From positions 1 to 13,296 of the forward strand of contig JBAZNI010000004.1 in assembly GCA_041649295.1 (NCBI GenBank): 13,296 nt of DNA, read 5' to 3'. The notes beneath the pieces are model-generated. The model made no database searches, had not been told where the DNA came from, and worked only from the letters and a program-made list of their open reading frames with translations. Positions within the stretch are counted from its first letter, which is position 1. Each line of letters starts with the position of its first letter. Of this stretch, positions 6,078-12,827 are shown piece by piece. This stretch comes from JACPLR01 sp041649295. Lineage in GTDB: Archaea > Nanobdellota > Nanobdellia > Pacearchaeales > GW2011-AR1. The translations under genes were made by a program, and so were the position numbers.

Positions 6078-6406
6078 TCTTTTTCATCTAAGAAACCTGA
6101 GACAATTACTATCCCTAAAACACAAATTAAGGTAACTATAAATGCGCTTATTAATTTTCCCTGAACAGGAGCAGATTCAGAAATTTTATTCACATACTCT
6201 GTAATCAAATCTTTCCAAACTAAAGCAATTAAAAATCCAAATGCGGCAACTATTGCACTTTTTAATGATATTTTGAATTCTCTTTTAAATTTAGCTGCAT
6301 GAGATTTTGCTCTTTCCCTGGCAATTGAGATAGATAATCTTTCTTTTTTTTCTTCTAATCTCTTAATATCTTTTTTGAGCACTCTTTTCTCACTTTCTTT
6401 ATCCAT
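6074..6406 (-). CDS. Coiled-coil membrane protein, DUF5654-like
   Basis: This 110-aa protein has a charged N-terminal coiled-coil stretch (residues 1-45, Lys/Glu/Arg rich) and two membrane helices, about 48-66 and 85-104. The motif AFGFLIALVWKDLITEYV (55-72) resembles the archaeal DUF5654 family as I remember it. Function is unknown. The ATG lies about 26 nt from GATTTATAATC (minus strand, 6427-6437), a good TATA box for a leaderless transcript. The gene ends over the stop codon of the MFS gene. Confidence 0.72.
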   Translation of the reverse strand: MDKESEKRVLKKDIKRLEEKKERLSISIARERAKSHAAKFKREFKISLKSAIVAAFGFLIALVWKDLITEYVNKISESAPVQGKLISAFIVTLICVLGIVIVSGFLDEKD

Positions 6407-6456
6407 AAGATAAACAACAAAAAAAAGATTATAAATCTTGCTATAACCTATGGAAA

Positions 6457-6468
6457 CTTATTTAATAG
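6457..6468 (+). promoter_or_regulatory. TATA-like box for the M14 hydrolase gene
   Basis: CTTATTTAATAG is centred about 26 nt before the ATG at 6488. AGGAG at 6467-6471 lies 16 nt before the ATG, too far to be a normal Shine-Dalgarno, so leaderless start is preferred. Confidence 0.45.
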
Positions 6469-6487
6469 GAGATTTACTTAATATCTT

Positions 6488-7480
6488 ATGGGAAACAAAA
6501 TAAGGAAAATGATGAGGAAGAAAATAAGAGATACTAATATTAAGATAGAATATTCTTTTGTTAAAGTATTAACTGGTTCTGATTTGTCGAGCAGGAGATT
6601 ACCAATTATGTCTGTTAAGAGCATTAATAGTGGGCCAACTATTTGGCTTACTGCAGGGGTTCATGGAGAAGAGGTGGGGGGAATGGTTGTAATTCAGGAA
6701 ATTTTCAAAAAACTAAAAAATAATTTATTAAGAGGCGAGGTTTACGCATTGCCACTAGCAGATCCTATTGGGTTTGAAACTTCATCAAGAGTAATTGTCC
6801 AGAGTGAAGAAGATTTAAATCGTTCTTTTCCAGGAGATAAAGACGGTTCTTTAGCTGAAAGAATGGCTGACAGAATTTTTACAACAATAACAAAAACAAA
6901 TCCAGATTTAGTTTTAGATTTGCATAATGACTGGAGAAAATCAATTCCTTATGTTGTACTGGATAATGTAGGGCAGAGCAAAGAAATTTATAATAAAAAT
7001 AATTTTTTTGCGCATAAAACAGGTTTCCCAGTTATTTTAGATACTGATGATGTTGAAAAAACTTTAACTGAAAGTCTTGTCAAACATAATATTCCTGCAT
7101 TTGTAATGGAATTGGGGGAGTCTTTTGTTGTAAATGAGAAAAATGTCGGATATGGGGTTAATGCAATTTGGAATGTTTTATCTTATCTGGGGATGGTAAA
7201 CCCAGTAGAATGTTTGTCTGGATATAATTTAAATGAATCTGTCAAAGGGAAAATACTTAAATATTCATCAAATCCTGTGAGCCATTCAAGCGGGGTTATA
7301 AGATTTTTGGTTAAACCAGGGGATATTATTGAAAAAGGAACCCCGGTAGCTAAAGTATATAATGCCTTTGGAAAACTTCTTGAGGTTTTAAGAGTGCAGG
7401 AAAAAGCAATAGTTCTTGGATATTCAGATTATTCTGTGGCGTTTCCTGGAGCGCATGTTGTTTCTTTCGGGGTGATTTAG
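6488..7480 (+). CDS. M14-family succinylglutamate desuccinylase/aspartoacylase-like metallohydrolase
   Basis: This 330-aa protein has the zinc site of the M14 AspA/AstE group. His59 and Glu62 are in GVHGEEVGG, and His146 is in LDLHNDW. Substrate-binding DLNRSFPG spans 109-116, and the catalytic Glu is probably Glu209 in VMELGE. Residues 250-330 form a beta-rich C-terminal domain with a barrel-sandwich look (VKPGDIIEKGTPVAKV), as in other desuccinylase/aspartoacylase-like proteins. It should cleave an amide bond releasing an acyl or amino-acid group; the natural substrate of archaeal members is not settled. The ATG at 6488 was chosen over the in-frame ATGs at codons 8 and 9 because of the TATA spacing. 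It appears to be transcribed alone. Confidence 0.85.
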   Translation: MGNKIRKMMRKKIRDTNIKIEYSFVKVLTGSDLSSRRLPIMSVKSINSGPTIWLTAGVHGEEVGGMVVIQEIFKKLKNNLLRGEVYALPLADPIGFETSSRVIVQSEEDLNRSFPGDKDGSLAERMADRIFTTITKTNPDLVLDLHNDWRKSIPYVVLDNVGQSKEIYNKNNFFAHKTGFPVILDTDDVEKTLTESLVKHNIPAFVMELGESFVVNEKNVGYGVNAIWNVLSYLGMVNPVECLSGYNLNESVKGKILKYSSNPVSHSSGVIRFLVKPGDIIEKGTPVAKVYNAFGKLLEVLRVQEKAIVLGYSDYSVAFPGAHVVSFGVI

Positions 7481-7520
7481 TAACCCTTAATTATTTAAAT
7501 CAATGATTTTATTATAGAAT

Positions 7521-8165
7521 ATGAAAAGAGGCAGGATTAGAGCGTATATCGGCATCTTATTAATTGTTGTTCTTTTTATTTTAGCTTCTTATTATGCAAA
7601 TAAAAATATTGATTATCTTAAGAATAGCATTTCAGAAAGTTATTTAGGAATGCTAATTTATTTTTTATTAGTTAGTTTAGAAATTATTATAGCTCCTACA
7701 TCGCTTGTTCCATTTATTCCTATTGCTTCTGCTATTTGGGGAAGTTTTACTGCATTTATGCTTACATGGATTGGATGGACTTTTGGCTCTATAATTGCGT
7801 TTTTAATTGCAAGAGGAGTTGGAGTTCCTTTGCTTGAAAAAATTGTGTATCTTCATGATTTTGAAAGAGTTAGAAGATTGATTCCTGAAAAAAATTTGTT
7901 TTTAGGTGTTTTAATCATCCGGTTATTTATCCCTTTTGATATAATGAGTTATGCAATTAGTTTGTTTACTAAAATTAACCTTAAAAAATATACTTTGGCA
8001 ACATTAATTGGGTATGCTCCAATTACTTTTGTGCTGACTTATTTCGGAGATATTTCAACACAAGTATGGGTTATACTTGGATTAATTGGAATAGCCCTCT
8101 TGTTAATTCTTATTTTATTCCATAAAAAAGTTAAGTCTATGCTTGTGAGATTATTTAAGGAGTAA
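7521..8165 (+). CDS. TVP38/TMEM64 (VTT/DedA-like) membrane protein
   Basis: This 214-aa protein has about six hydrophobic segments. The conserved VTT-domain core includes SLVPFIPIASAIWGS (61-75), GWTFGSIIAFLIARGVG (85-101) and the RLFIPFDIMSYAISLF block (134-149), followed by GYAPITFVLTYFG (164-176). The family is linked to lipid scrambling or flipping in the membrane. A direct role here is inferred from the family only. The ATG at 7521 is 25 nt from TTATTTAAAT (7491-7500), again a leaderless arrangement. It ends about 40 nt before the convergent HEPN gene. Confidence 0.85.
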   Translation: MKRGRIRAYIGILLIVVLFILASYYANKNIDYLKNSISESYLGMLIYFLLVSLEIIIAPTSLVPFIPIASAIWGSFTAFMLTWIGWTFGSIIAFLIARGVGVPLLEKIVYLHDFERVRRLIPEKNLFLGVLIIRLFIPFDIMSYAISLFTKINLKKYTLATLIGYAPITFVLTYFGDISTQVWVILGLIGIALLLILILFHKKVKSMLVRLFKE

Positions 8166-8206
8166 GATGAAGATTAAAAACCAATAAAAGAATAAAATCT
8201 TATTTT

Positions 8207-8728
8207 CTACCCCTTAATTATCTCTTCACATTTATTGACAAAATTATACGCATCTTTTTTGATTTTTTCTGCAATTTCTTTTGTTGTTTGTTTTGTTATA
8301 CTGTATTGTGCTATCTCTCTTTTATGTTTTGCATCAGCTATTTTTTCAATTTCTTCTTTATGAAACATTGCTAATCTAAGCAGCATTAAATTGTGTTCAT
8401 CTAAAATCTTATTTTTAACAAATAACTCCTCTAAAATACATAAAGTTGCTGTATGATTCTTACTTCTATAACCTATCTTAGCTAATAATGAAATTGCAGC
8501 AGTATACATTGCATAATATCCAGTTATAACAACCCATTCATAAGTTGAATAACCTTCAGGAATATTTAATTCTTTTCTAAATTTTTTATCTTTTTGAAGT
8601 TCATCTAATATTTTTAAAGTAATAAGATTATTTTTTGCTTTAGATAAATATTCGCCGGCTAATCTTTTAGCACTTTCATCTTTAATCAAAAGCCCCCTTT
8701 TTATGTAAAAGGTTATTAATCTTTTCAT
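8207..8728 (-). CDS. HEPN-domain protein (UPF0332-like), partner of the wHTH-NTase
   Basis: This 173-aa all-helical protein has the HEPN core around GYYAMYTAAISLLAKIGYRSKNHTAT (70-95). A C-terminal helix pair follows, with KREIAQYS (136-143) in the place of the UPF0332 R..ADY motif. HEPN toxins use an Rx4-6H RNase motif. R118-x4-H123 (RLAMFH) has that spacing, but I cannot confirm that it sits at the catalytic position. The ATG overlaps the stop of the nucleotidyltransferase gene (ATGA), so the two are translationally coupled. In HepT/MntA-type modules the nucleotidyltransferase silences the HEPN RNase by AMPylation. This pair probably forms such a toxin-antitoxin or defence unit. Confidence 0.8.
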   Translation of the reverse strand: MKRLITFYIKRGLLIKDESAKRLAGEYLSKAKNNLITLKILDELQKDKKFRKELNIPEGYSTYEWVVITGYYAMYTAAISLLAKIGYRSKNHTATLCILEELFVKNKILDEHNLMLLRLAMFHKEEIEKIADAKHKREIAQYSITKQTTKEIAEKIKKDAYNFVNKCEEIIKG

Positions 8729-9324
8729 TTTATATAAGCATAATAGTAAAAAAGTTCATAACCCTTAAGTATTATGCCATAATTTACTAAATCGTCCCAA
8801 AATTGCTTATTTTCTTCTTTAATTTTTGCAAACTCTGTTTTTAACATAATTATTGGGGTAAATTCAAGATTTGTTTCATATCTTAATCCTTTTATTTTAT
8901 TTTCAACTTTGCTTCTATTAGAACTAACACAAATCACATCAATATCGCTTTTTTTTGTTGGACTTCCTTTTGCATAACTGCCAAATACTGCTAAAAAATC
9001 AATGTTTTCTTCATCAACATTTAATAATGCTCTGTAAATTGCTCCATATTTCTCGTTAAATTCTTCTTTTCTTTCATCTGTATAAAAAATAAATGCAATC
9101 CTAATTTTTTCTTTTGTAAAATCTAATGAGTACACAAAAGTTTTTCCAAATTTATTTTCAATAAGTAATTTCCTGCTAACTAGCTGATTTACTATCCTGT
9201 GAACAGGTTCATAAGATAATTTAGTTCTTTCTTGAATTATCTTTAATGTAATCTCTTTTCCTTCTGGAAAAAAGCCACTTAAGACTTTCAACTCATTTTC
9301 TGATAATTTATTGATATTTGCCAT
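8725..9324 (-). CDS. Winged-helix/minimal nucleotidyltransferase fusion
   Basis: This 199-aa protein has two parts. Residues 5-70 are a winged helix-turn-helix (ITLKIIQERTKLSYEPVHRIVNQLVSRKLL region) and about 105-165 are a minimal nucleotidyltransferase. The NTase motif is FGSYAKGSPTKKSDIDV with Gly115, Ser116 and the metal ligands Asp127 and Asp129; Glu154 in NLEFTP could be the third acidic residue. The motif fits the GSxARGx(4)SDxD pattern of MntA antitoxins. The fused wHTH suggests that it represses its own promoter, where a perfect palindrome sits over the predicted transcription start. It is the first gene of a two-gene operon with the HEPN protein. Its role as antitoxin and autoregulator is inferred. 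Confidence 0.84.
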   Translation of the reverse strand: MANINKLSENELKVLSGFFPEGKEITLKIIQERTKLSYEPVHRIVNQLVSRKLLIENKFGKTFVYSLDFTKEKIRIAFIFYTDERKEEFNEKYGAIYRALLNVDEENIDFLAVFGSYAKGSPTKKSDIDVICVSSNRSKVENKIKGLRYETNLEFTPIIMLKTEFAKIKEENKQFWDDLVNYGIILKGYELFYYYAYIK

Positions 9325-9329
9325 TTTTT

Positions 9330-9378
9330 ATATTATTGTTTTTCCAATAATATTATTGGTATTCCAATATTTATAAAT
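9330..9378 (-). promoter_or_regulatory. NTase/HEPN promoter with palindromic operator array
   Basis: On the minus strand, TTTATAAA (9370-9377) is the TATA box. A start about 26 nt downstream falls in a perfect 16-bp palindrome, CCAATAATATTATTGG (9344-9359). A further half-site copy, CAATAATAT on the minus strand (9330-9338), lies 20 bp (two helical turns) from the matching part of the palindrome. ATTGG-TATT-CCAAT (9355-9368) adds a third overlapping inverted repeat. This is a likely operator for the wHTH of the downstream NTase, or for its complex with the HEPN protein. Confidence 0.65.
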
Positions 9379-9581
9379 GTTCTTATTGAAAAATACGAAG
9401 ATTATCCATTCTAGCCCTTATTACATTCAGTAATATTATGCTCCACGCTGTAGCTTAAACCTAAGTTGACTTATCTCACCATAATTGTAATGGTTATCGT
9501 CGATAAGAGTTTTTGAAATTTTAATCTGATTTTTGGTCAAAGTCTTCTAACTTTTAGGAGTTAAAGGCCCTGGATTGGAAA
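9379..9581. other. Intergenic region with possible hairpin and ORF remnant
   Basis: There is no confident gene. On the plus strand, CTTATC (9470-9475) pairs with GATAAG (9502-9507) around an inner ACCAT/ATGGT stem (9478-9482/9490-9494, loop 9483-9489), followed by AGTTTTTG (9508-9515). That would suit a terminator or a small structured RNA. On the minus strand, a TTG-started frame (9436-9540) encodes 34 residues (LTKNQIKISKTLIDDNHYNY and onward to a final RGA) with protein-like composition. It is preceded by an in-frame TAG, so it may be a decayed gene end. Neither reading is firm. Confidence 0.3.
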
Positions 9582-10313
9582 TTATTTTTTTGCAGCTTTC
9601 CAGAGAGCATTAAAATAGTTTTTATAACTTGTTGAAACCTCTTTACTTATTGTTCTTATAGCAAAGGGATATTCTTTTGTCCATGTTATAACTGCAACTC
9701 TATTACCATAAATCCAGATTGAAGAAGGACTACTATTCTTTTCATCTGAGTATTTCACTTCTGTGAAATTTAATTTAGAAAGGTTCTTACCTCTTTTTAA
9801 TCCTTGTTCTGAACTATCTAATATTGCTTTCATTAAAATCTTATTTTTTACCCTTTCTTTTTCCCAATGTTCAACATAATAAGATAATGTTTCTGGTCCT
9901 TTTCCACTACCAAAAGCGAACCATTCTTGTTTTATTTTAAGGATATCCTTTAATATTGTTTTTATTCCTTCTATTCCCTCAAAAATTTCTACAATGGGTT
10001 TTTCCTCTTTTGGTTCAAAAAGACTATTTAATTCAGGTATTATTTCTTCTAATTTTTCTTGTTTATCTTTTAGTATATCAATGATCTTATTTGGCGAAAC
10101 GGGACTAAAATATTTTACATTATTTTTTATAACGTAACTTACAAATCCTTTTTTGATTAAGTTACCTAGTATCTTATAAGTTAATGAACGTTCTAAATCC
10201 GATTTTTTTGCAACATTGCTGGCTAAAGAGGAGTCAATTTTTAATAATGTCATATAAACTTTAATTTCTTCTTCTAATAATCCAATCTCTTTTAATATAT
10301 CTGTATTTACCAT
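9582..10313 (-). CDS. TrmB-family transcriptional regulator
   Basis: This 243-aa protein has an N-terminal TrmB-type winged helix (residues 3-75: LKEIGLLEEEIKVYMTLLKI, then a recognition-helix region around SDLERSLTYKILGNLIKKG). A coiled-coil linker follows (about 76-100). The C-terminal sensor region (107-240) has FEGIEGIKTILKDIL and a Ser/Asp-rich WIYGNRVAVITW core, the kind seen in short archaeal TrmB proteins with a phospholipase-D-like effector fold. The ligand is unknown. The ATG is about 25 nt from GTTAAAAG (minus strand, 10335-10342). The gene is divergent from 10406-11532 across a 23-bp palindrome that it probably binds. Confidence 0.85.
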   Translation of the reverse strand: MVNTDILKEIGLLEEEIKVYMTLLKIDSSLASNVAKKSDLERSLTYKILGNLIKKGFVSYVIKNNVKYFSPVSPNKIIDILKDKQEKLEEIIPELNSLFEPKEEKPIVEIFEGIEGIKTILKDILKIKQEWFAFGSGKGPETLSYYVEHWEKERVKNKILMKAILDSSEQGLKRGKNLSKLNFTEVKYSDEKNSSPSSIWIYGNRVAVITWTKEYPFAIRTISKEVSTSYKNYFNALWKAAKK

Positions 10314-10350
10314 AATAAAATTAATATTCCTATGCTTTTAACCTTTTCTG

Positions 10351-10373
10351 TTGTTGTTATATTATAACAACAA
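10351..10373. promoter_or_regulatory. Perfect 23-bp palindrome, probable TrmB operator
   Basis: The arms TTGTTGTTATA (10351-10361) and TATAACAACAA (10363-10373) are exact reverse complements around a single central T. The palindrome is the only long dyad in the 92-bp divergent gap. It stands directly upstream of the TATA box of the 10406 gene (10377-10384) and upstream of the regulator's own TATA-like box (10335-10342). It is well placed to control both directions. Confidence 0.75.
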
Positions 10374-10376
10374 ATG

Positions 10377-10384
10377 TATAAATA
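10377..10384 (+). promoter_or_regulatory. TATA box of the unknown two-gene cassette
   Basis: TATAAATA is centred about 26 nt before the ATG at 10406, so a leaderless mRNA is expected. It begins 4 bp after the palindrome, where a bound regulator would interfere with or assist TBP/TFB binding. Confidence 0.6.
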
Positions 10385-10405
10385 CCTACCTAAAACCCTA
10401 TTTAA

Positions 10406-11296
10406 ATGAAGAAAATGAAACAACCGGAACAATATTTAGAAGAAAGATTTAAAGTAGGCAATGTTAAATATACTCCAATAGATGTAACTTTAGATGGGTA
10501 TACAACTACTTTTCTATATCCTCCAGTAAAGACTCCAAATTATTTTGGGGTAAGTAAAGATTTTCAAAAAAGAGGGTCGAGAATACCTACAGCTAGAGAG
10601 TTATGGAATTTATTATACTCTGCAGGAGAATGCGTATCTAGTGATTGGGATATACAGCAAAGATTAAAATCAGAAACAGGAGTAATTGCAAGAAATATTA
10701 TTGATTCCTGGGATCAATCTCTTCAGTCTTCAACCTGGATTCAGGTTTCTAAGGAAGGAATTTATATTCTAGAAGATCCATTTTTGGATCATACTCCTAG
10801 TGAAGATGAATTAGAAGATAGATTAAGAAAAAAACAAGATAATATAACATTAATTAGAATTCCAGCAATTCAAGGTTTTATGGATATTAGAAAGTATCCA
10901 AGGACATCAAAAGGTATTTATGGAAATGTTTCTAATTTACCTATTTTAAAATCAATTCTTGGAAAAAGAGCGTCAAAAACATTTGGGCCAAATTATCCTA
11001 AATGGTTTACATGTAATCTAGATGGAGGTTTCATTTATCTTTTTTTTAAAGATCATCATAATGGTAAAACTAACCATATTGGAACTATAAATCCTAATAA
11101 TTCCGAACTTTCAACCTACTATCAAGTTAGAATGAATAACTCAAAATTGCCGGTTATAGAGAGATTATCTGATAGTGAAATTTCTAGATCTCATAGTTCT
11201 ATATTAGAAATTATCAATGATTATGAATCCACAGAAAATTCGCCTACTATAGGTTTTAGTCATAATAGAGAAAACTCTGGACCCTTAGTTATGTAA
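10406..11296 (+). CDS. Unrecognised 296-aa protein under TrmB-linked promoter
   Basis: I do not recognise a family with confidence. The protein has no signal peptide, no membrane segment and no cysteine-pair zinc motif; it is mixed alpha/beta with a polar, Ser/Asn-rich C-terminus. Residues 57-70 (GSRIPTARELWNLL) resemble the GS+LPT...N+LY-type N-terminal motif I recall in large archaeal and phage-like protein families, including DGR target proteins. The C-terminal part has a DGGFIYLFFKDHH segment (about 206-218) but no NNY codon block or GC shift. The start ATG (10406) fits the leaderless TATA spacing; an alternative Met is codon 4. It is followed after 11 nt by a 74-aa ORF, probably co-transcribed. 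Confidence 0.7.
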   Translation: MKKMKQPEQYLEERFKVGNVKYTPIDVTLDGYTTTFLYPPVKTPNYFGVSKDFQKRGSRIPTARELWNLLYSAGECVSSDWDIQQRLKSETGVIARNIIDSWDQSLQSSTWIQVSKEGIYILEDPFLDHTPSEDELEDRLRKKQDNITLIRIPAIQGFMDIRKYPRTSKGIYGNVSNLPILKSILGKRASKTFGPNYPKWFTCNLDGGFIYLFFKDHHNGKTNHIGTINPNNSELSTYYQVRMNNSKLPVIERLSDSEISRSHSSILEIINDYESTENSPTIGFSHNRENSGPLVM

Positions 11297-11307
11297 ATGA
11301 AAGTAAA

Positions 11308-11532
11308 ATGACAAAACATAAAAAAATAGATAGAGAAATGGAATTATTAAGAATAAAAACTCAAACTTATGAAAATATTCATAGAGTATGTCATCCAGAT
11401 CCAGCTTCAGAACCCGTAGGTCTTGGATTAAATGCTACTGAATTTGAAAAAGCAGAGTATGAACAAATAAGACAAGATTACTATGTTCTTCAGTCTCATA
11501 CTAAACATTCAAATGATAATGATGGTATATAG
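11308..11532 (+). CDS. Small hypothetical protein (74 aa)
   Basis: This short, charged, soluble ORF begins MTKHKKIDREMELLRIKTQT. It looks mostly helical, with a His/Pro-rich middle (VCHPDPASEP, 28-37) that could form a loop. It starts 11 nt after the 296-aa gene on the same strand and codon use matches, so it is probably the second gene of that transcript. No Shine-Dalgarno is evident (GTAAAATG). No family recognised. A chance ORF cannot be excluded at this length. Confidence 0.5.
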   Translation: MTKHKKIDREMELLRIKTQTYENIHRVCHPDPASEPVGLGLNATEFEKAEYEQIRQDYYVLQSHTKHSNDNDGI

Positions 11533-11695
11533 TTTTTTATCATAAAATTCATCATCTTTTTTGCTATAAATCATATTATAAGTTCTATAACAATCTATGT
11601 AACAAAAAGTATGATATGCTCCTCGCAACTGAAAAATCACGAAAATTTTAGTGCCGTCAGTAGCTTAATACCTCGCTTTGCTCAATATTATAAAA

Positions 11696-11768
11696 TGCTC
11701 CTGCCGGGATTCGAACCCGGGTCAAAGCCTCGAAAGGGCTTTATGCTTGGCCTCTACACCACAGGAGC
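11696..11768 (-). tRNA. tRNA-Glu (anticodon UUC)
   Basis: The 73-nt cloverleaf reads on the minus strand. The acceptor stem GCTCCTG pairs with CAGGAGC, and the discriminator base is A. The D-arm is GTGT/GCAT with a 9-nt loop. The anticodon arm is AAGCC-CTTTCGA-GGCTT, giving anticodon TTC (Glu, GAA/GAG). The variable loop has 4 nt, and the T-arm is CCGGG-TTCGAAT-CCCGG. No intron and no encoded CCA. A T-rich stretch follows the 3' end. It stands alone between unrelated genes. Confidence 0.95.
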
Positions 11769-11777
11769 TTACTGCAT

Positions 11778-11807
11778 GTTTAAAAATACTAAAATTAGTT
11801 TTTAAAC
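11778..11807. promoter_or_regulatory. AT-rich inverted repeat upstream of tRNA-Glu
   Basis: GTTTAAAAA (11778-11786) pairs with TTTTTAAAC (11799-11807). An inner CTAA/TTAG stem sits inside, with a 2-nt bulge on one side. It lies 10-39 bp upstream of the tRNA on its transcribed strand, where the TATA box and TFB site are expected. It may simply be the promoter of the tRNA, perhaps usable in both directions. Confidence 0.4.
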
Positions 11808-11838
11808 CTAACTATTGAGGGTTAAATCGTAATAAGAA

Positions 11839-12189
11839 TTATATATTTAGTTTTTTAGCATACTGTCCGAGAATTGGAATTTCTTTTATTTCTCCAGATA
11901 AAGCATAAACCCAGCTGATTATCCAAAGAATAAATCCAAAGAGGTATATAATTGGAGAAATAACCCATCCAACAAATGGGATAATAATAACTACCGCCCC
12001 AATTAAATAAACAACAAATATAATCAGGCTTTGTTTTGCATAGTGCATAACATATTTATCTTTTTTCCAAGCTAAAATTGCAATTATAAAACCAACTATG
12101 CTTAGGAATGTAGCTAAAAAAGCATATAGTTTAGCATTCTCATTTAATTTTAAACTACCTGCTTCTTTTTTCACCTTCTTTTTTGCCAT
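11839..12189 (-). CDS. DUF4870-family membrane protein
   Basis: This 116-aa protein has a basic N-terminal tail (MAKKKVKKE) and three or four membrane helices (about 21-41, 53-70, 74-97). The family signature is YVMHYAKQSLIIF (46-58), with the typical His49 and AKQS. The C-terminus GEIKEIPILGQYAKKL matches the family's usual closing amphipathic segment. DUF4870 (Tic20-like) proteins are widespread in bacteria and archaea and have no established function. The ATG is about 26 nt from TTTAAAAAC (minus strand, 12211-12219), so it may have its own promoter. It lies 38 nt after the cyclase gene on the same strand and could also be read through from it. Confidence 0.8.
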   Translation of the reverse strand: MAKKKVKKEAGSLKLNENAKLYAFLATFLSIVGFIIAILAWKKDKYVMHYAKQSLIIFVVYLIGAVVIIIPFVGWVISPIIYLFGFILWIISWVYALSGEIKEIPILGQYAKKLNI

Positions 12190-12227
12190 ATTATAATAAG
12201 GATATTTATGTTTTTAAATCTTTTTAG

Positions 12228-12827
12228 TCACTTTTTTGTAGACTGCCTATCAATAAAGGATTTTATTGCATAATAGCTCCCACCGAAAATTATTATTCCT
12301 GGAATAAGAGTTATGCCCAAGGTAGGAATTAGAGCAACAGTTCCAATTGTCCCTATAACTCCTGCTCCTGCACTTTCTAAAACCTTGGAGATTATTGAGA
12401 TTCTTTTTTCAACATTTTTTTCAAGAGCATCAATTTGCATTATATATTTCCCATTTTTAAAAATCTTAACTTTTCTTTCTTCTTCTGAAGCAAGAATTGA
12501 AATATTCCCCTTTCTAGAAGCAGAAATTCCTGCTGCGTGTCTTGTTCCATATCCAACAAAAGGCCTTGCCTTTTTAATCATAACTCCATAGGCAATTAAT
12601 TCACCTTTTGTATTAATTATTACTGCCCCATCTATAACTGCCAATCCCTTTAAAATTTTTTCAGCACCTTTTTGAAAAACATTTAGTTTGCCAAATTTAT
12701 GTTTTATAAGGTTAGAATATTCCACCTTGTTTCCTATAACAAAGAGTGCCCCTTCACCAGATTTTGCAATTTCAATGGAAATTTTTAGCAATATCTCCTC
12801 AATTTTTTTAATGTTTTCTTTTGGCAT
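12228..12827 (-). CDS. Diadenylate cyclase (DisA_N/DAC) domain protein with membrane hairpin
   Basis: This 199-aa protein carries the DAC-domain landmarks: GEGALFVIG (24-32), AVIDGAVII (63-71) with the DGA metal motif at 66-68, and GYGTRHAAGISAS (92-104). The last replaces the usual RHRAA with RHAAG. ILASEEERKVKIFKNGK (111-127) matches the strand-rich end of the domain. DAC enzymes condense two ATP into c-di-AMP, a potassium/osmotic second messenger; archaeal DacZ usually has the DAC domain at its C-terminus. Here it is N-terminal, followed by a short coil and two Gly/Pro-rich hydrophobic helices (153-168, 172-187). Together these would anchor the enzyme to the membrane. The ATG is about 28 nt from ATTTAAATAT (minus strand, 12851-12860). 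Confidence 0.8.
   Translation of the reverse strand: MPKENIKKIEEILLKISIEIAKSGEGALFVIGNKVEYSNLIKHKFGKLNVFQKGAEKILKGLAVIDGAVIINTKGELIAYGVMIKKARPFVGYGTRHAAGISASRKGNISILASEEERKVKIFKNGKYIMQIDALEKNVEKRISIISKVLESAGAGVIGTIGTVALIPTLGITLIPGIIIFGGSYYAIKSFIDRQSTKK

Noticed and set aside
6584..6601. 18-nt segment matching 15/18 bases of 366-383, considered as a DGR template repeat
   Set aside because: The match is short, lies in the N-terminal coding part of the M14 hydrolase, does not extend into the variable core, is not adenine-enriched like a template, and has no reverse transcriptase nearby.
11611..11805. 64-codon plus-strand reading frame
   Set aside because: It runs across the tRNA-Glu gene on the other strand; the PGFEPGSKP-like peptide is just translated tRNA sequence.
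12313..12591. Plus-strand 92-codon frame
   Set aside because: Antisense shadow of the diadenylate cyclase gene, which has clear motifs.
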